Assembly: GCA_964454025.1 (NCBI GenBank)
Contig: CAYVRP010000024.1
Location: 1 to 64,000 of the forward strand
DNA: 64,000 nucleotides
Source of the DNA: JAFGBI01 sp964454025
GTDB lineage: Bacteria; Myxococcota_A; Polyangia; Polyangiales; Polyangiaceae
Direction of reading: 5' to 3'
Below the pieces are notes generated by a model. It saw nothing but the letters and a program-made list of their open reading frames with translations. It searched no databases and was not told the DNA's origin. Positions 54,358 to 62,952 of the stretch are shown in pieces; the first letter of the stretch is position 1; each line of letters opens with the position of its first letter. A program made the translations under genes and the position numbers.

Positions 54358-55941
54358 TCACTTCCCGGCGGGCTTCGCCCCTCCCCCAGCGGCCGCGGGC
54401 TTTCCGGCCGGGGCATCGGCCTTCGCGGCTTCCGGTTTCTGCCCCTCGGGCGTGGCTCCCCCGGCGGCGTCCCCTTCCGCGGGCTTGGCCGCGTCCTTCG
54501 GCGGGGCCTTCGCCGCAGCGGCCTTGGCGGCGGCGTCGGCCGCCTCCTGCTCCTTGCGAGCCCGCTCGCCCTCTTCGATGAAGGTGACGGTGTCCTCGAT
54601 GTCCTGCGCGCGATCCTTGGAGCGCTTCACCGCCTCCTCGAACGCGGGATCGCTCCCCGCCTTGGCGATGAAGTCCTTGTAGAGCGAGGCGGCCTTCTTC
54701 AGCATCGGGATCGCCGCCTTCTCCTCCCCCTTCGCCTTGTACTCCTGGGTCAGGATGGCCTCGTTGTAGTAGGTTTCGGGGCGACGGGCGTCGATCTCCT
54801 TGCACTTGTCAAGGTACTTCTGCGCCTCCGCGATCCGGGCCGAGTCGCCAGGTTGGATCTGCCCGCGGATGGCCAGGGCCAGCCCGAGATTCGCCTCGAA
54901 CTCGTTCGCCCTGAGCTTGATGGCGTCTCGATACGCCTTCTCTGCCTCCTCGAAGTTGCGGAAAGACAGGTTCACCGCGCCGTAGTTCATGTGCGCCTCG
55001 AAGAACTTCGGGTCGAGCGCCCGCGCGGTCTTGAAGCTCGAAACGGCGCCGTTGTAGTTGCGAAGCTCCACCTGGATGAGCCCGGCCGTGTTGTGGATGG
55101 GCGCGTAGTTCGGGTTCTTCCGGATCCCCTGGGACGCGACCAGCGCCGCGAGATCCATCTGCTGCTGGTTGACGTTCACCTTCTCCGCGCCGGCCACCAC
55201 CAGCTTGCCGCGGCGGCCGAGCGCCTTCGCGCTCGCCCCCTTCTCCGCCTTCCGCTTGGCCTCCTCCATGTAGTAGATCGCGAGCTGATTGAACGCGGGC
55301 ATGAACCCGTCGTCGATGGCGAGCGCGCGCTGGAGGTTCTTCTTCGCGCGTTCGTAGTCGTTGGCGCCGTCCTGGTCAGCCTGATCGCTGCCGCGCTCCA
55401 TCTGGAGGGCGGCCAGGTACACCAGGGCCTCCACGTTCTGGAACTTCGCGTCCCGGATAATCTCATCGAGCTGCCGGATCGTGCCGTCCAGGTCCCCGGA
55501 TTTCTGGTACTGGAACAGCACGAGCTGCGCCCGTGCACGGTGGAACTTCGGGTCGGCCTCGACCACCTCGCTGAAGAGCTTCTTCGCGTCCTCGTCGCGG
55601 TTGCAGCGCTGATAGGCGAGCCCGGCGTTGTAAATCGCCTCCGCGAACCGCGCGTTCGTGTCCGCCTTCTGCTGCTTGGCGGCGCCCAGGAATCCCGCGG
55701 CCACCGCCTCGCAGTTCTCCTCCCATTTGCCCGACTTGTCCGCAGCCTGGAAGTCGGCCAGCGCGGCGTCGAAGGCGCTCTTCGCATCCGCCGACACCTC
55801 CGCCCCCTTCTTGTCCTTGAGGCCGCTGCTCACCTCGGGCTTCTTGATCGTCCCGTCGCCCTTGGCCTTGCTGCCGTGAGCGCCGCACCCTGCGAGCGCC
55901 AGCACCAGGGCGCCCAACAACACGGTCTTCATTCGAGCCAT
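54358..55941 (-). CDS. gltE: GltE/AglT-type TPR lipoprotein
   Basis: About 527 aa from ATG 55941 (AGGAG 8 bases upstream). The signal peptide has lipobox LALAGC. Residues about 80-440 are TPRs (NAGLAYQRCNRDEDAKKLFS, VEALVYLAALQMERGSDQAD, FFEAHMNYGAVNLSFRNFEE). The C-terminus is Ala/Lys/Pro-rich low complexity. Size, class and position match M. xanthus GltE (AglT), a periplasmic lipoprotein TPR component. It lies 69 bp after gltD in the same operon. Confidence 0.88.
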   Translation of the reverse strand: MARMKTVLLGALVLALAGCGAHGSKAKGDGTIKKPEVSSGLKDKKGAEVSADAKSAFDAALADFQAADKSGKWEENCEAVAAGFLGAAKQQKADTNARFAEAIYNAGLAYQRCNRDEDAKKLFSEVVEADPKFHRARAQLVLFQYQKSGDLDGTIRQLDEIIRDAKFQNVEALVYLAALQMERGSDQADQDGANDYERAKKNLQRALAIDDGFMPAFNQLAIYYMEEAKRKAEKGASAKALGRRGKLVVAGAEKVNVNQQQMDLAALVASQGIRKNPNYAPIHNTAGLIQVELRNYNGAVSSFKTARALDPKFFEAHMNYGAVNLSFRNFEEAEKAYRDAIKLRANEFEANLGLALAIRGQIQPGDSARIAEAQKYLDKCKEIDARRPETYYNEAILTQEYKAKGEEKAAIPMLKKAASLYKDFIAKAGSDPAFEEAVKRSKDRAQDIEDTVTFIEEGERARKEQEAADAAAKAAAAKAPPKDAAKPAEGDAAGGATPEGQKPEAAKADAPAGKPAAAGGGAKPAGK

Positions 55942-56010
55942 GTCACATTCTCCTCTCGGGGTCCCTCGGCGGGACACGCGCCGCCGCCCCTAGGGGCAGC
56001 GGCCGCGCGC

Positions 56011-59000
56011 TCACTTGGCCTTCTCCGGGGTTGCTGCTTCCGTCTTCTTGGGGGCCTCGGGCTCCTTCGCCTTGGTGATGAGCGGCTCACCGCCGATGAG
56101 CAGCGGGTACGCCTGCTCGCGCAACGCGGAGTTGACCCGGGTCGGGGCGCCCCGGAACTCGTCGATGAGGTGGTACTCGGACTTGTAGTTCTCGGCGAGC
56201 CAGACCTCGCAAACACGGCTGTAGTTGTCGTAGTACTGGTACTTGACCGAGTAGCCGAGGCAGATCTCCATCGCCCCCTTCGCCTGCTGCTTCCAGGGCT
56301 CCGACGCCGAGTCGAGAGAGTTGTAGTACATGTTCCGGATCTCGTCGTCCTTCTTCCACTCGGGCGGGATGGGCGCGGCGCGGAACTCCTTCACGAAGGT
56401 GCCCCACATCTCGCCGACGCGCGAGCCGGCGGCGATGACCCAACGCGGCGGCGGCACCGGCTGCAGGTCGACCACCTTCTTGTACTCGGCGCTCGCCTCC
56501 TTGATCATCTTCCCCTTCTTCTCGTACCAGTCCTTGACCTTCGTATTGATGTGCTTGAGGACCGCCTCCTTGTCGCCCTTGCCCTTGAACTCCGGGAACT
56601 TGATCTTGTCGAGCTGAGCCCGCTTCTCCTCGGCGAAGAAGAAGAGCGCCTCGCCGACGGCCTCGAGCGCACGACCGATGCGGCGGTCCTTGGACGCCTG
56701 GTCCTCGTCGATGGCCTTGATCGAGTTCACCGCGGCCGTCGGGTCCTTCCAGTAGCCAAGCACCTTGCCGTACTCCGTCTTGGCGTTCGGCCCTCGATTC
56801 TGCTTGGCGTAGGCCCGCGCCATGAGCGCGTGCGCCTGCACCTTCACGTCCAGCGTGGCCTTCTGGTCGATCATCGCCATGCCGGTGGTCAGGTACTTCA
56901 CGACCTCCGTCCACTGCTCCTTCTCGCCGTAGTGCGCGGCGATCGCGAAGGAGATCTGCGCGGTCATGGCCGGGTCCTTGCGCCCGAAGTACTTGTTGTA
57001 GTTCTTGGCGTCCTCGATGGCCTTGTCGTCCTGGCCGATGCCGAGACGGAGGACGGTCGCGTCACTCAGCGCCTTGGGGGCGAACTCCCCCTTGTAGCTC
57101 GACACCTCCGCGTACTTCTCGTAGTACTCCGCCGCCCGGTCGTACGACGCGATGGCTTGGTAGTTGCCGCCGATCTCGTAGGTGGCCTTCATCGCGAGCG
57201 GCGTCTTGTTCAGCCCGTACTTGGGGTTGAGCAGGATGAGGCGCGCGGTAATCGACTTGGCTAGCAGCCGCCCGGCCTGGTAGGCGCGCGCCATGTTGTA
57301 GAGCACCTCGTCGGCGCGCTCGCACTGCTTGGGCTTCTCCCCGGCGCCGAGCGGTCCCTCGCAGTACTTGTTCCAGAGGGCGTAGTACGCCTCCGCGCCC
57401 TTCCGGTAGTTGTCGAGCGCCGACGAGTAGTTACCGCCTGCGGCCTGCTTGTCGGCCGCCTCGACCGTCTTCTCGGCCTCGAGGCGCATGATGTCGAACT
57501 GGATCCGGTTGAGGATCTCGCACTGCTCCTTGTTGTCCTCGGCCTTCGCGGCGTTGCAGTAAAGTTCGATGAAGATGGGCACGTCCTTGCCCATGTCGGT
57601 GAAGCAGCTCGGCCGCGGCGGCTCAGCCCGTGAGCCGAGGACGTTCATCGACTCGAGGTAGAGCTGGGCGGCGTAGATCCCCGCGTCCTTGTCCGCGTGG
57701 TTGATGGCCACGTCACGGAACCCGAGCGCCGCCTCCTCCCAGTGCTGCGCCTCGAAGTAGGTCCGGGCGCGCGCGTACTTGACCTCGACGTACTGCTCTT
57801 CCTTCTCGGCGTCGCCCTTGGGCGGCGTGATGAAGCAGACGTAGCGGTTGAAGGCATTGATCATGCCCTTCTGCAGATCGGTCAGATCCTTGGGCTTGAA
57901 CTTCTCCCACTCCCCCTTCGCCGCCTGGTCCTCCTTGCTGGCCCCCTTCGGCCCGAGGCCCTTGCCCTTCCGGTCGGCCTCTCCCTGGTAGAGCTTGTCG
58001 TACATCTTCTGGTAGCAGAGCACGGCCGCGTAGGCCGCTTCGGCGGCCGACTCGCCCTTCGGGTTCTCCGCCACCACGGCGTCGAAGGCCGGACCGCACT
58101 CCTCCCACTTCTGGCGGAAGTAGAGCAGGTCGGCCATCGCGTACCGGATCTTGTACATCGTCGGCCAGTCCTGCTTGAGGATGCGCGGGAACTTGAACTT
58201 CTTGAAATCCTCGGCCGTGAAGTTCGCCGTCACGCGGCCGTAGACGGCGGCGGAAAGGTCCATCGTCCGTTCGTCACCAGTGCCACGAACGCCGCCCGAG
58301 CCGACCGCCTCGAGGTGCCACGCCATCGCCGTCTCGGCGAGGAGCGCCGCCGTCTCGTTCGCGCACTCGAGCTTGTTCTTGTTGGGGTAGTCCTTCGCCT
58401 GGAAGTCCTTGTTCACGCCGATCTGGACGTCCAGCTCCTTGACGATCGCGTCCTTGTCGGACGACTTCATCGCCTGGACGGCCTTGGTGATCTGGGTCTG
58501 GTACTCGCAGTAGTGCTTGCCCGGATCCCGCTTCATCAGGTCCCGGTACAGCGTGATGCCCTCGGGGTAGTGCCCGGTGTCAAGGTACGCGAAGCCGAGC
58601 TCGCGGAGCATGTCGAAGGTCGCTTCCTCGGAGCCCTCGGCGTCACCGCTCAGCGGCTTGAGGAAGGAGTACGCCGCCTCCGGACGGCCGCTGATGGCGT
58701 AGACGGGGATCAGGTCCCGCCGCGCCGCCTTCTGCAGCTGCTTGGCGTTGGGGAGCTGGGCGTGCTTGTCGCCGTACTCGATCACCTTCTTGAACTCGCT
58801 GAGCGCCTTGGTGTAGTCGCCCGTGTTCCAGTAGACGTACGCGAGCTTGTACCGGGCGTAGCCGTAGACCTTGTTGGCCGGCGGCGGGTACTTGGTCACC
58901 TCGATGTAGGCCTGCTCGGCGAGCGGCCAGGAGTTCGGGTTGCCCTGGGCCTCCTGGAAGAAGAGCTCACCGAACGCGAGATATGCGTTCGGGATGTAGG

Positions 59001-59724
59001 GCGACTTCGGCGCCTTCTGGATCAGCTCGAAGTAGACCTTCCGGGCGTTGTTCAGGTCCTTCGCCTGCTCGTACTCATAGGCGAGGTAGTAGAGCACCTC
59101 GTCGAGCTTCGAGTAGTTCGGGTACGAGTTCTTCATCAAGGTGTAGTACTTGATGGCGTTCTTCCGGGCCGCCTCCTCGATCTTCTTGGCCTTGAGGGCC
59201 GCGGCGCGGGCCGTGCTGTCCTTCATCTTCTTCTGCGCCGCGTCCTGCACCTTGATCTCGTTCTGGATGCGTTCGCGCTGCGCCGCCGACTCGAGCTCGA
59301 CGTAGCCCTCCGCGAGACGCCGGATCAGCTGTGGGCGGTCGGGCGACTTCGGGGGCGTCTGCGCGAAGAGGCGCTCGAGGCCCGAGATCTCGCTGATCAG
59401 CAGCGCCTGGGCGCGCTGCTGCAGCCGGAATTTGCGCGGGTCGCGCTGCGCCGAGTCCATCTGCTCGGTCGGGTCGAGCGGCTTGGCCTCCGTCTGCAGC
59501 GCCTTCTTCTCGCGCGGCGGCGGAGCCGACGAGAAGGCTGCGGCGCGCGTCTTCTTGACGTCGAACTTGCTCGGCCCCGCCGGGCACTCCTTCAGCTTGG
59601 CGACCGCCTCGGAGGAGATGCACTCCTTGCTGAGCGGTGTGGGCTCGGTCTTGGCGCCGGCAAGCGGCGCGGACAGCGCGAGCCCAAGGAGGACCGCGAC
59701 CACGGGGAATGCTCTCTCTGTCAT
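56011..59724 (-). CDS. gltD: GltD/AgmU-type periplasmic TPR protein
   Basis: 1237 aa. The signal peptide (VVAVLLGLALSAPLAGAKT) is followed by a charged region and then long runs of degenerate TPRs (YTLMKNSYPNYSKLDEVLYY, AEQAYIEVTKYPPPANKVYG). The C-terminus is KKTEAATPEKAK. Length (M. xanthus GltD/AgmU is about 1200 aa), export and position argue for GltD, a periplasmic component of the gliding complex. It starts 4 bases after the GltC-like gene stop, so the two are translationally linked. Confidence 0.9.
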   Translation of the reverse strand: MTERAFPVVAVLLGLALSAPLAGAKTEPTPLSKECISSEAVAKLKECPAGPSKFDVKKTRAAAFSSAPPPREKKALQTEAKPLDPTEQMDSAQRDPRKFRLQQRAQALLISEISGLERLFAQTPPKSPDRPQLIRRLAEGYVELESAAQRERIQNEIKVQDAAQKKMKDSTARAAALKAKKIEEAARKNAIKYYTLMKNSYPNYSKLDEVLYYLAYEYEQAKDLNNARKVYFELIQKAPKSPYIPNAYLAFGELFFQEAQGNPNSWPLAEQAYIEVTKYPPPANKVYGYARYKLAYVYWNTGDYTKALSEFKKVIEYGDKHAQLPNAKQLQKAARRDLIPVYAISGRPEAAYSFLKPLSGDAEGSEEATFDMLRELGFAYLDTGHYPEGITLYRDLMKRDPGKHYCEYQTQITKAVQAMKSSDKDAIVKELDVQIGVNKDFQAKDYPNKNKLECANETAALLAETAMAWHLEAVGSGGVRGTGDERTMDLSAAVYGRVTANFTAEDFKKFKFPRILKQDWPTMYKIRYAMADLLYFRQKWEECGPAFDAVVAENPKGESAAEAAYAAVLCYQKMYDKLYQGEADRKGKGLGPKGASKEDQAAKGEWEKFKPKDLTDLQKGMINAFNRYVCFITPPKGDAEKEEQYVEVKYARARTYFEAQHWEEAALGFRDVAINHADKDAGIYAAQLYLESMNVLGSRAEPPRPSCFTDMGKDVPIFIELYCNAAKAEDNKEQCEILNRIQFDIMRLEAEKTVEAADKQAAGGNYSSALDNYRKGAEAYYALWNKYCEGPLGAGEKPKQCERADEVLYNMARAYQAGRLLAKSITARLILLNPKYGLNKTPLAMKATYEIGGNYQAIASYDRAAEYYEKYAEVSSYKGEFAPKALSDATVLRLGIGQDDKAIEDAKNYNKYFGRKDPAMTAQISFAIAAHYGEKEQWTEVVKYLTTGMAMIDQKATLDVKVQAHALMARAYAKQNRGPNAKTEYGKVLGYWKDPTAAVNSIKAIDEDQASKDRRIGRALEAVGEALFFFAEEKRAQLDKIKFPEFKGKGDKEAVLKHINTKVKDWYEKKGKMIKEASAEYKKVVDLQPVPPPRWVIAAGSRVGEMWGTFVKEFRAAPIPPEWKKDDEIRNMYYNSLDSASEPWKQQAKGAMEICLGYSVKYQYYDNYSRVCEVWLAENYKSEYHLIDEFRGAPTRVNSALREQAYPLLIGGEPLITKAKEPEAPKKTEAATPEKAK

Positions 59725-59728
59725 CTTG

Positions 59729-61459
59729 TCACTTCCTCCCGCAAGCCGACATCACGACGGCCCGATAGAAGCCCAGCTCGTCTCGCCAGTACTCACCCGT
59801 GAACGGCCAGAGCACGTGCTCTTCGTCCGGGTTGACCACTCCGAAGATCTCGGCCTCCTCGGCCGTGACCTGATCCTTCTTGATCGCCTCGTCGAGCAGG
59901 TTGCGCTGGGCAGCCGTGATGTCGATGAGGATCTTCTCGCCGTTGCGGACGTGCTCGTTGAGCTCGTCGAGCATCCGCTGGTAGCGCTGCATCGCGAGCT
60001 CGCCGGCGCGACGGACCGCGAGGTCGCGCGCCAACTTGAGCGCGTCCTGCACCTGCTGGCCGAGCGCGGAGCTGCGGAAGTTCGCCGGCGACTTCTTGAA
60101 GCGGTTGATCTCTTCCTCCAGGATGCGGACGTACTCGATATTGCGCAGCAGCTGGCGATCGCTCAGGGCGGCCTCGACGATGGGGCGAACCTCGTCGTCG
60201 AGGTTCGCCTCGCCGTCGCGCACCTGCTTGAGGAACTTGAAGAACGCCTCCTCCTGGTTGGCGCCCTGGAAGCGCTTCATCACCTTCTCCAGCCCCTCGC
60301 GCAGCGGGATGTAGTGCTGGTTGAACTTCGCCACCACGATCGTCGCCTTGTCGTAGTCGCAGTTGGCGAAATAGATGACCGCCTTGAGGATCTCGGCCTC
60401 CGGGTAGAACGCGGCGGGGAAATACGGCGACTCGATGGTGTGGATGTTGCCCAGCGCCTGCGGGTACTGACCCGCCATGAAGTACGCCCAGGACTCCTCG
60501 AAGAGCGCGTCGAGCCAGTACTCGCTCGCGGGCTCGATCAGATCCCAGTACTTGACGGCGGCGCTGAGCTTCTCCGGATCCACCACCGGCGCGTTCGTTT
60601 CCGGGTCGAGCCGGATCGACGCGGAGTAGTAGGTGCGCGCCATCGACAGGTAGGCCAGGTCGCGCAGCCGCGCCTCGTCCTCTACCCCCTTGGCCCCGTG
60701 CTCGAGGGCGTTCTCGACGCGCTGGAACGATTTTACCGCCGGCACGGACTTGCGCATCTGCACGTAGCTGATGCCGGCGAAGAACTGCGACTTGACGTAG
60801 TACTCGCTGTCCTTGTCGACCTTGCTGAAGAGCCGGATCGCGTCGCCGTACTGCCGGTTGCGGTACTTGTACCGCCCCAGCATGTAATTGAGCTGCCAGT
60901 AGAGGTCACGCTGCTGTGCGTTGTCGAAGCGCTCGAGCTGGGCGTCGTTGTACTTGCCCACCCGCTCGATGATGTCCGCGGGCTCCGGCAGCTGCGTCGC
61001 CAGCTTGGCGAGCCAGAGCAGCGTCTCGCGGAACTTGAGGTGGTTCGGGTTGTCGGCGATGACGCTGAAGATCGCGTAGCTTGCCTGGTAGAACTTGAGC
61101 CGGTAGAGCGAGATCGCCAGGTAGTACTGGGCGAGCTGCTGGTTTCCGGGGTCGTCCCCGGTTTCGCCGACCACCACCCGGTAGAGCGCGAGCGACGCCT
61201 CGCTCCAGCGCTCCTGATCGAACAGCTTCTTGGCCTTGGCCGCCGCCTCCGTCATCTGCCCGGCGACCACCGGGCCCTGCTGGGCCGGTGCGTCCGCGTC
61301 CAGGTCGATGTCGACCCCCTCCTCCGCGGCCTTCTTCTCCTTCTCCTCCGCGTCGAGGTCGACGACCTGCTGGGCCATCGCGGGAGGCGCAGACGAGAGG
61401 CCGCCCGCGATCGATGCAGACGCGCAAATGCAGAGTGCGGCAAGGCGCTTTCGCAACAT
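59729..61459 (-). CDS. GltC-like periplasmic TPR protein, first gene of the glt block
   Basis: 576 aa. The signal peptide LCICASASIAGGLSSAPPAMA is followed by an acidic segment (DAEEKEKKAAEEGVDIDLDA) and TPRs (ERWSEASLALYRVVVGETGD, YYLAISLYRLKFYQASYAIF). The C-terminal region is distinctive: HVLWPFTGEYWRDELGFYRA. GltC in M. xanthus is a similar exported TPR protein encoded in the separate G2 cluster; I judge this a GltC-like protein from size and type, not from alignment. AGAGAGG precedes the ATG. Confidence 0.75.
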   Translation of the reverse strand: MLRKRLAALCICASASIAGGLSSAPPAMAQQVVDLDAEEKEKKAAEEGVDIDLDADAPAQQGPVVAGQMTEAAAKAKKLFDQERWSEASLALYRVVVGETGDDPGNQQLAQYYLAISLYRLKFYQASYAIFSVIADNPNHLKFRETLLWLAKLATQLPEPADIIERVGKYNDAQLERFDNAQQRDLYWQLNYMLGRYKYRNRQYGDAIRLFSKVDKDSEYYVKSQFFAGISYVQMRKSVPAVKSFQRVENALEHGAKGVEDEARLRDLAYLSMARTYYSASIRLDPETNAPVVDPEKLSAAVKYWDLIEPASEYWLDALFEESWAYFMAGQYPQALGNIHTIESPYFPAAFYPEAEILKAVIYFANCDYDKATIVVAKFNQHYIPLREGLEKVMKRFQGANQEEAFFKFLKQVRDGEANLDDEVRPIVEAALSDRQLLRNIEYVRILEEEINRFKKSPANFRSSALGQQVQDALKLARDLAVRRAGELAMQRYQRMLDELNEHVRNGEKILIDITAAQRNLLDEAIKKDQVTAEEAEIFGVVNPDEEHVLWPFTGEYWRDELGFYRAVVMSACGRK

Positions 61460-61581
61460 GATTCCTCTCTTTGACTCAGGGACGGTCGCGGAACCGGCAC
61501 CCGCTGCGTCCGCTGCGATCTGACGGGTGAAGGCGAAAAATCCCTTTAACTACAAACAGATAACGCCCTCGTCCGGCCGCG

Positions 61582-61611
61582 ATGTTAGGTGGCCTCGGCG
61601 ACGCTTGTCAA
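61582..61611 (-). promoter_or_regulatory. Sigma-70-type promoter of the glt operon
   Basis: Minus strand perfect -35 TTGACA (61606-61611), an 18-bp spacer and -10 TAACAT (61582-61587). The predicted start gives a leader of about 115 nt before the ATG at 61459, with AT-rich sequence (TTTGTAGTTAAAGGGATTTTTC) that could carry post-transcriptional control. Confidence 0.75.
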
Positions 61612-61788
61612 GCGCGACGGCCCGTCGTCGAGCGGGTTTCGCCGTGTCCAGAACACGTTTGAAGGTCAAGGGGAATTTTGCCTTGGTTGCGGATCGGCGC
61701 CGAGTGCCGGCTCGCGAAACGGGACGGTCGCTCGGTTGCCGGCGAGGGTCCGACACCGATCGGCCAGCGTCCATGGGGCCTTTTCGCG

Positions 61789-61818
61789 TTGACGGGTTTC
61801 CTGGGCCTCGGCTAGGTT
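61789..61818 (+). promoter_or_regulatory. Putative promoter of the Cys-rich lipoprotein
   Basis: Plus strand -35 TTGACG (61789-61794), an 18-bp spacer and a weak -10 TAGGTT (61813-61818), 45 bp before ATG 61864. It is divergent from the glt promoter, about 180 bp away. Confidence 0.45.
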
Positions 61819-61863
61819 ACCGGTCCGACCGTCACGGCGGGCGTGAGGCGTAGCGAGATCTCG

Positions 61864-62481
61864 ATGACGCGTTCAAACGTAGGTCTTGGGCTCCTGGTGG
61901 TGACTTCCTCACTCTTTATGTGGGGTTGCAAGCCTGGCGGCGTCGGTGACCCCTGCATCCCCGAGGACGAGTACTCGACCGAGTTCAGCGGCTACAGCGC
62001 CGAGGAGGTCAACGTCGAGAGCCGGAGCTTCCAGTGCGTAACCCGGGTCTGCCTGGTCAACCACTTCCAGGGGCGCGTGAGCTGCCCCTACGGTCAGACC
62101 CAGGGGGCGATCAATCGGAATCCGGACGACGGCTCAGCCGAGGACCGCTGCCACATCCCCGGCACGCTCGGCAATCGCCGCGAAGACGCGGTGCAGGTCC
62201 CGGTCAACCCGCAGCTCGTCGAGCGACAGGCCGAGGACACGGTCTACTGCTCGTGCCGCTGCGCGAACGCCGAGGGCAGGACCGACGACGGGGCGAACTA
62301 CTGCGAGAAGTGCCCGAGCGGCTACTCCTGCGTGCAGCTCATCGACGACCTAGGGATCGGCTCCGAGCAGCTCGCGGGCGCCTACTGCATCCGGAACGGG
62401 ACGAAATACGACAAGCGGACGTTGAGCCCCGAGCAGTGCAGCGCCATCTCCGGCAATTGCGGCGAGGCGCAGCCCTACTGA
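61864..62481 (+). CDS. Cys-rich lipoprotein of unknown function
   Basis: About 205 aa from ATG 61864 (GTG 61843 is possible). The signal peptide VGLGLLVVTSSLFMWGC has a lipobox-type Cys. The mature protein has about 13 cysteines in pairs: SFQCVTRVCLVNHFQGRVSC, VYCSCRCANAEG, YCEKCPSGYSCVQL. This suggests a disulfide-rich extracellular or periplasmic module, with no family recognised. It is the divergent neighbour of the glt operon and overlaps the yraN-like frame. Confidence 0.8.
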   Translation: MTRSNVGLGLLVVTSSLFMWGCKPGGVGDPCIPEDEYSTEFSGYSAEEVNVESRSFQCVTRVCLVNHFQGRVSCPYGQTQGAINRNPDDGSAEDRCHIPGTLGNRREDAVQVPVNPQLVERQAEDTVYCSCRCANAEGRTDDGANYCEKCPSGYSCVQLIDDLGIGSEQLAGAYCIRNGTKYDKRTLSPEQCSAISGNCGEAQPY

Positions 62482-62930
62482 GCGCGGGGAAGGCGCCGGG
62501 CAGGCGCGTCGAGGCGGGCGGCGCCGGCGGGCTGGCCCCCGCCCGCGGCGAACCTCGCGGCGCGGGCGCAGATCCGCGCCGCACCCGGGCGGCGCGCGCC
62601 GAGCGCGCGGTGGCGGCGCACCTTGACGCGCTCGGCTACGAGATCGTCGCCACCAACCTCCGCCTGGGCCACCTCGAGCTCGACGTGGTGGCGCGGCGCG
62701 GTCCGCTCGTGGTGGTGGTCGAGGTGCGGCACCGCGGCCGCGGCGCCTGGACGAGCGGCTTCGGCAGCATCGACCTGGCCAAGCAGCGACGCGTCCGACG
62801 CGCGGGGGAGCGGCTGTGGCAGCGCCGCTACCGCGACGACCCGACCGCGGAGCGCCTGCGCTTCGACGCGGCGAGCGTCAGCTTCGACGGCGAGCGGGCG
62901 CTGGTGGAGTACGTCGAGGCGGCCTTCTGA
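62457..62930 (+). CDS. YraN / UPF0102 family protein
   Basis: Up to 157 aa; start uncertain (TTG 62457 shown, GTG 62610 would lose the conserved N-terminal helix). The domain reads AERAVAAHLDALGYEIVATN, GHLELDVVARRG, VVVVEVRHRGRG and IDLAKQRRVRRAGERLWQRR, matching the nuclease-like UPF0102 fold. The usual VEVK is VEVR here, a Lys-to-Arg change. Function of the family is unresolved; a nuclease-like role is proposed from the fold. Confidence 0.8.
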   Translation: MRRGAALLSAGKAPGRRVEAGGAGGLAPARGEPRGAGADPRRTRAARAERAVAAHLDALGYEIVATNLRLGHLELDVVARRGPLVVVVEVRHRGRGAWTSGFGSIDLAKQRRVRRAGERLWQRRYRDDPTAERLRFDAASVSFDGERALVEYVEAAF

Positions 62931-62952
62931 GGCGCACACCGGGCCGCGCGGC

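Noticed and set aside
54286..57264. Long plus-strand frame opposite gltE/gltD
   Set aside because: Antisense shadow; both minus-strand genes have good starts, signal peptides and TPRs.
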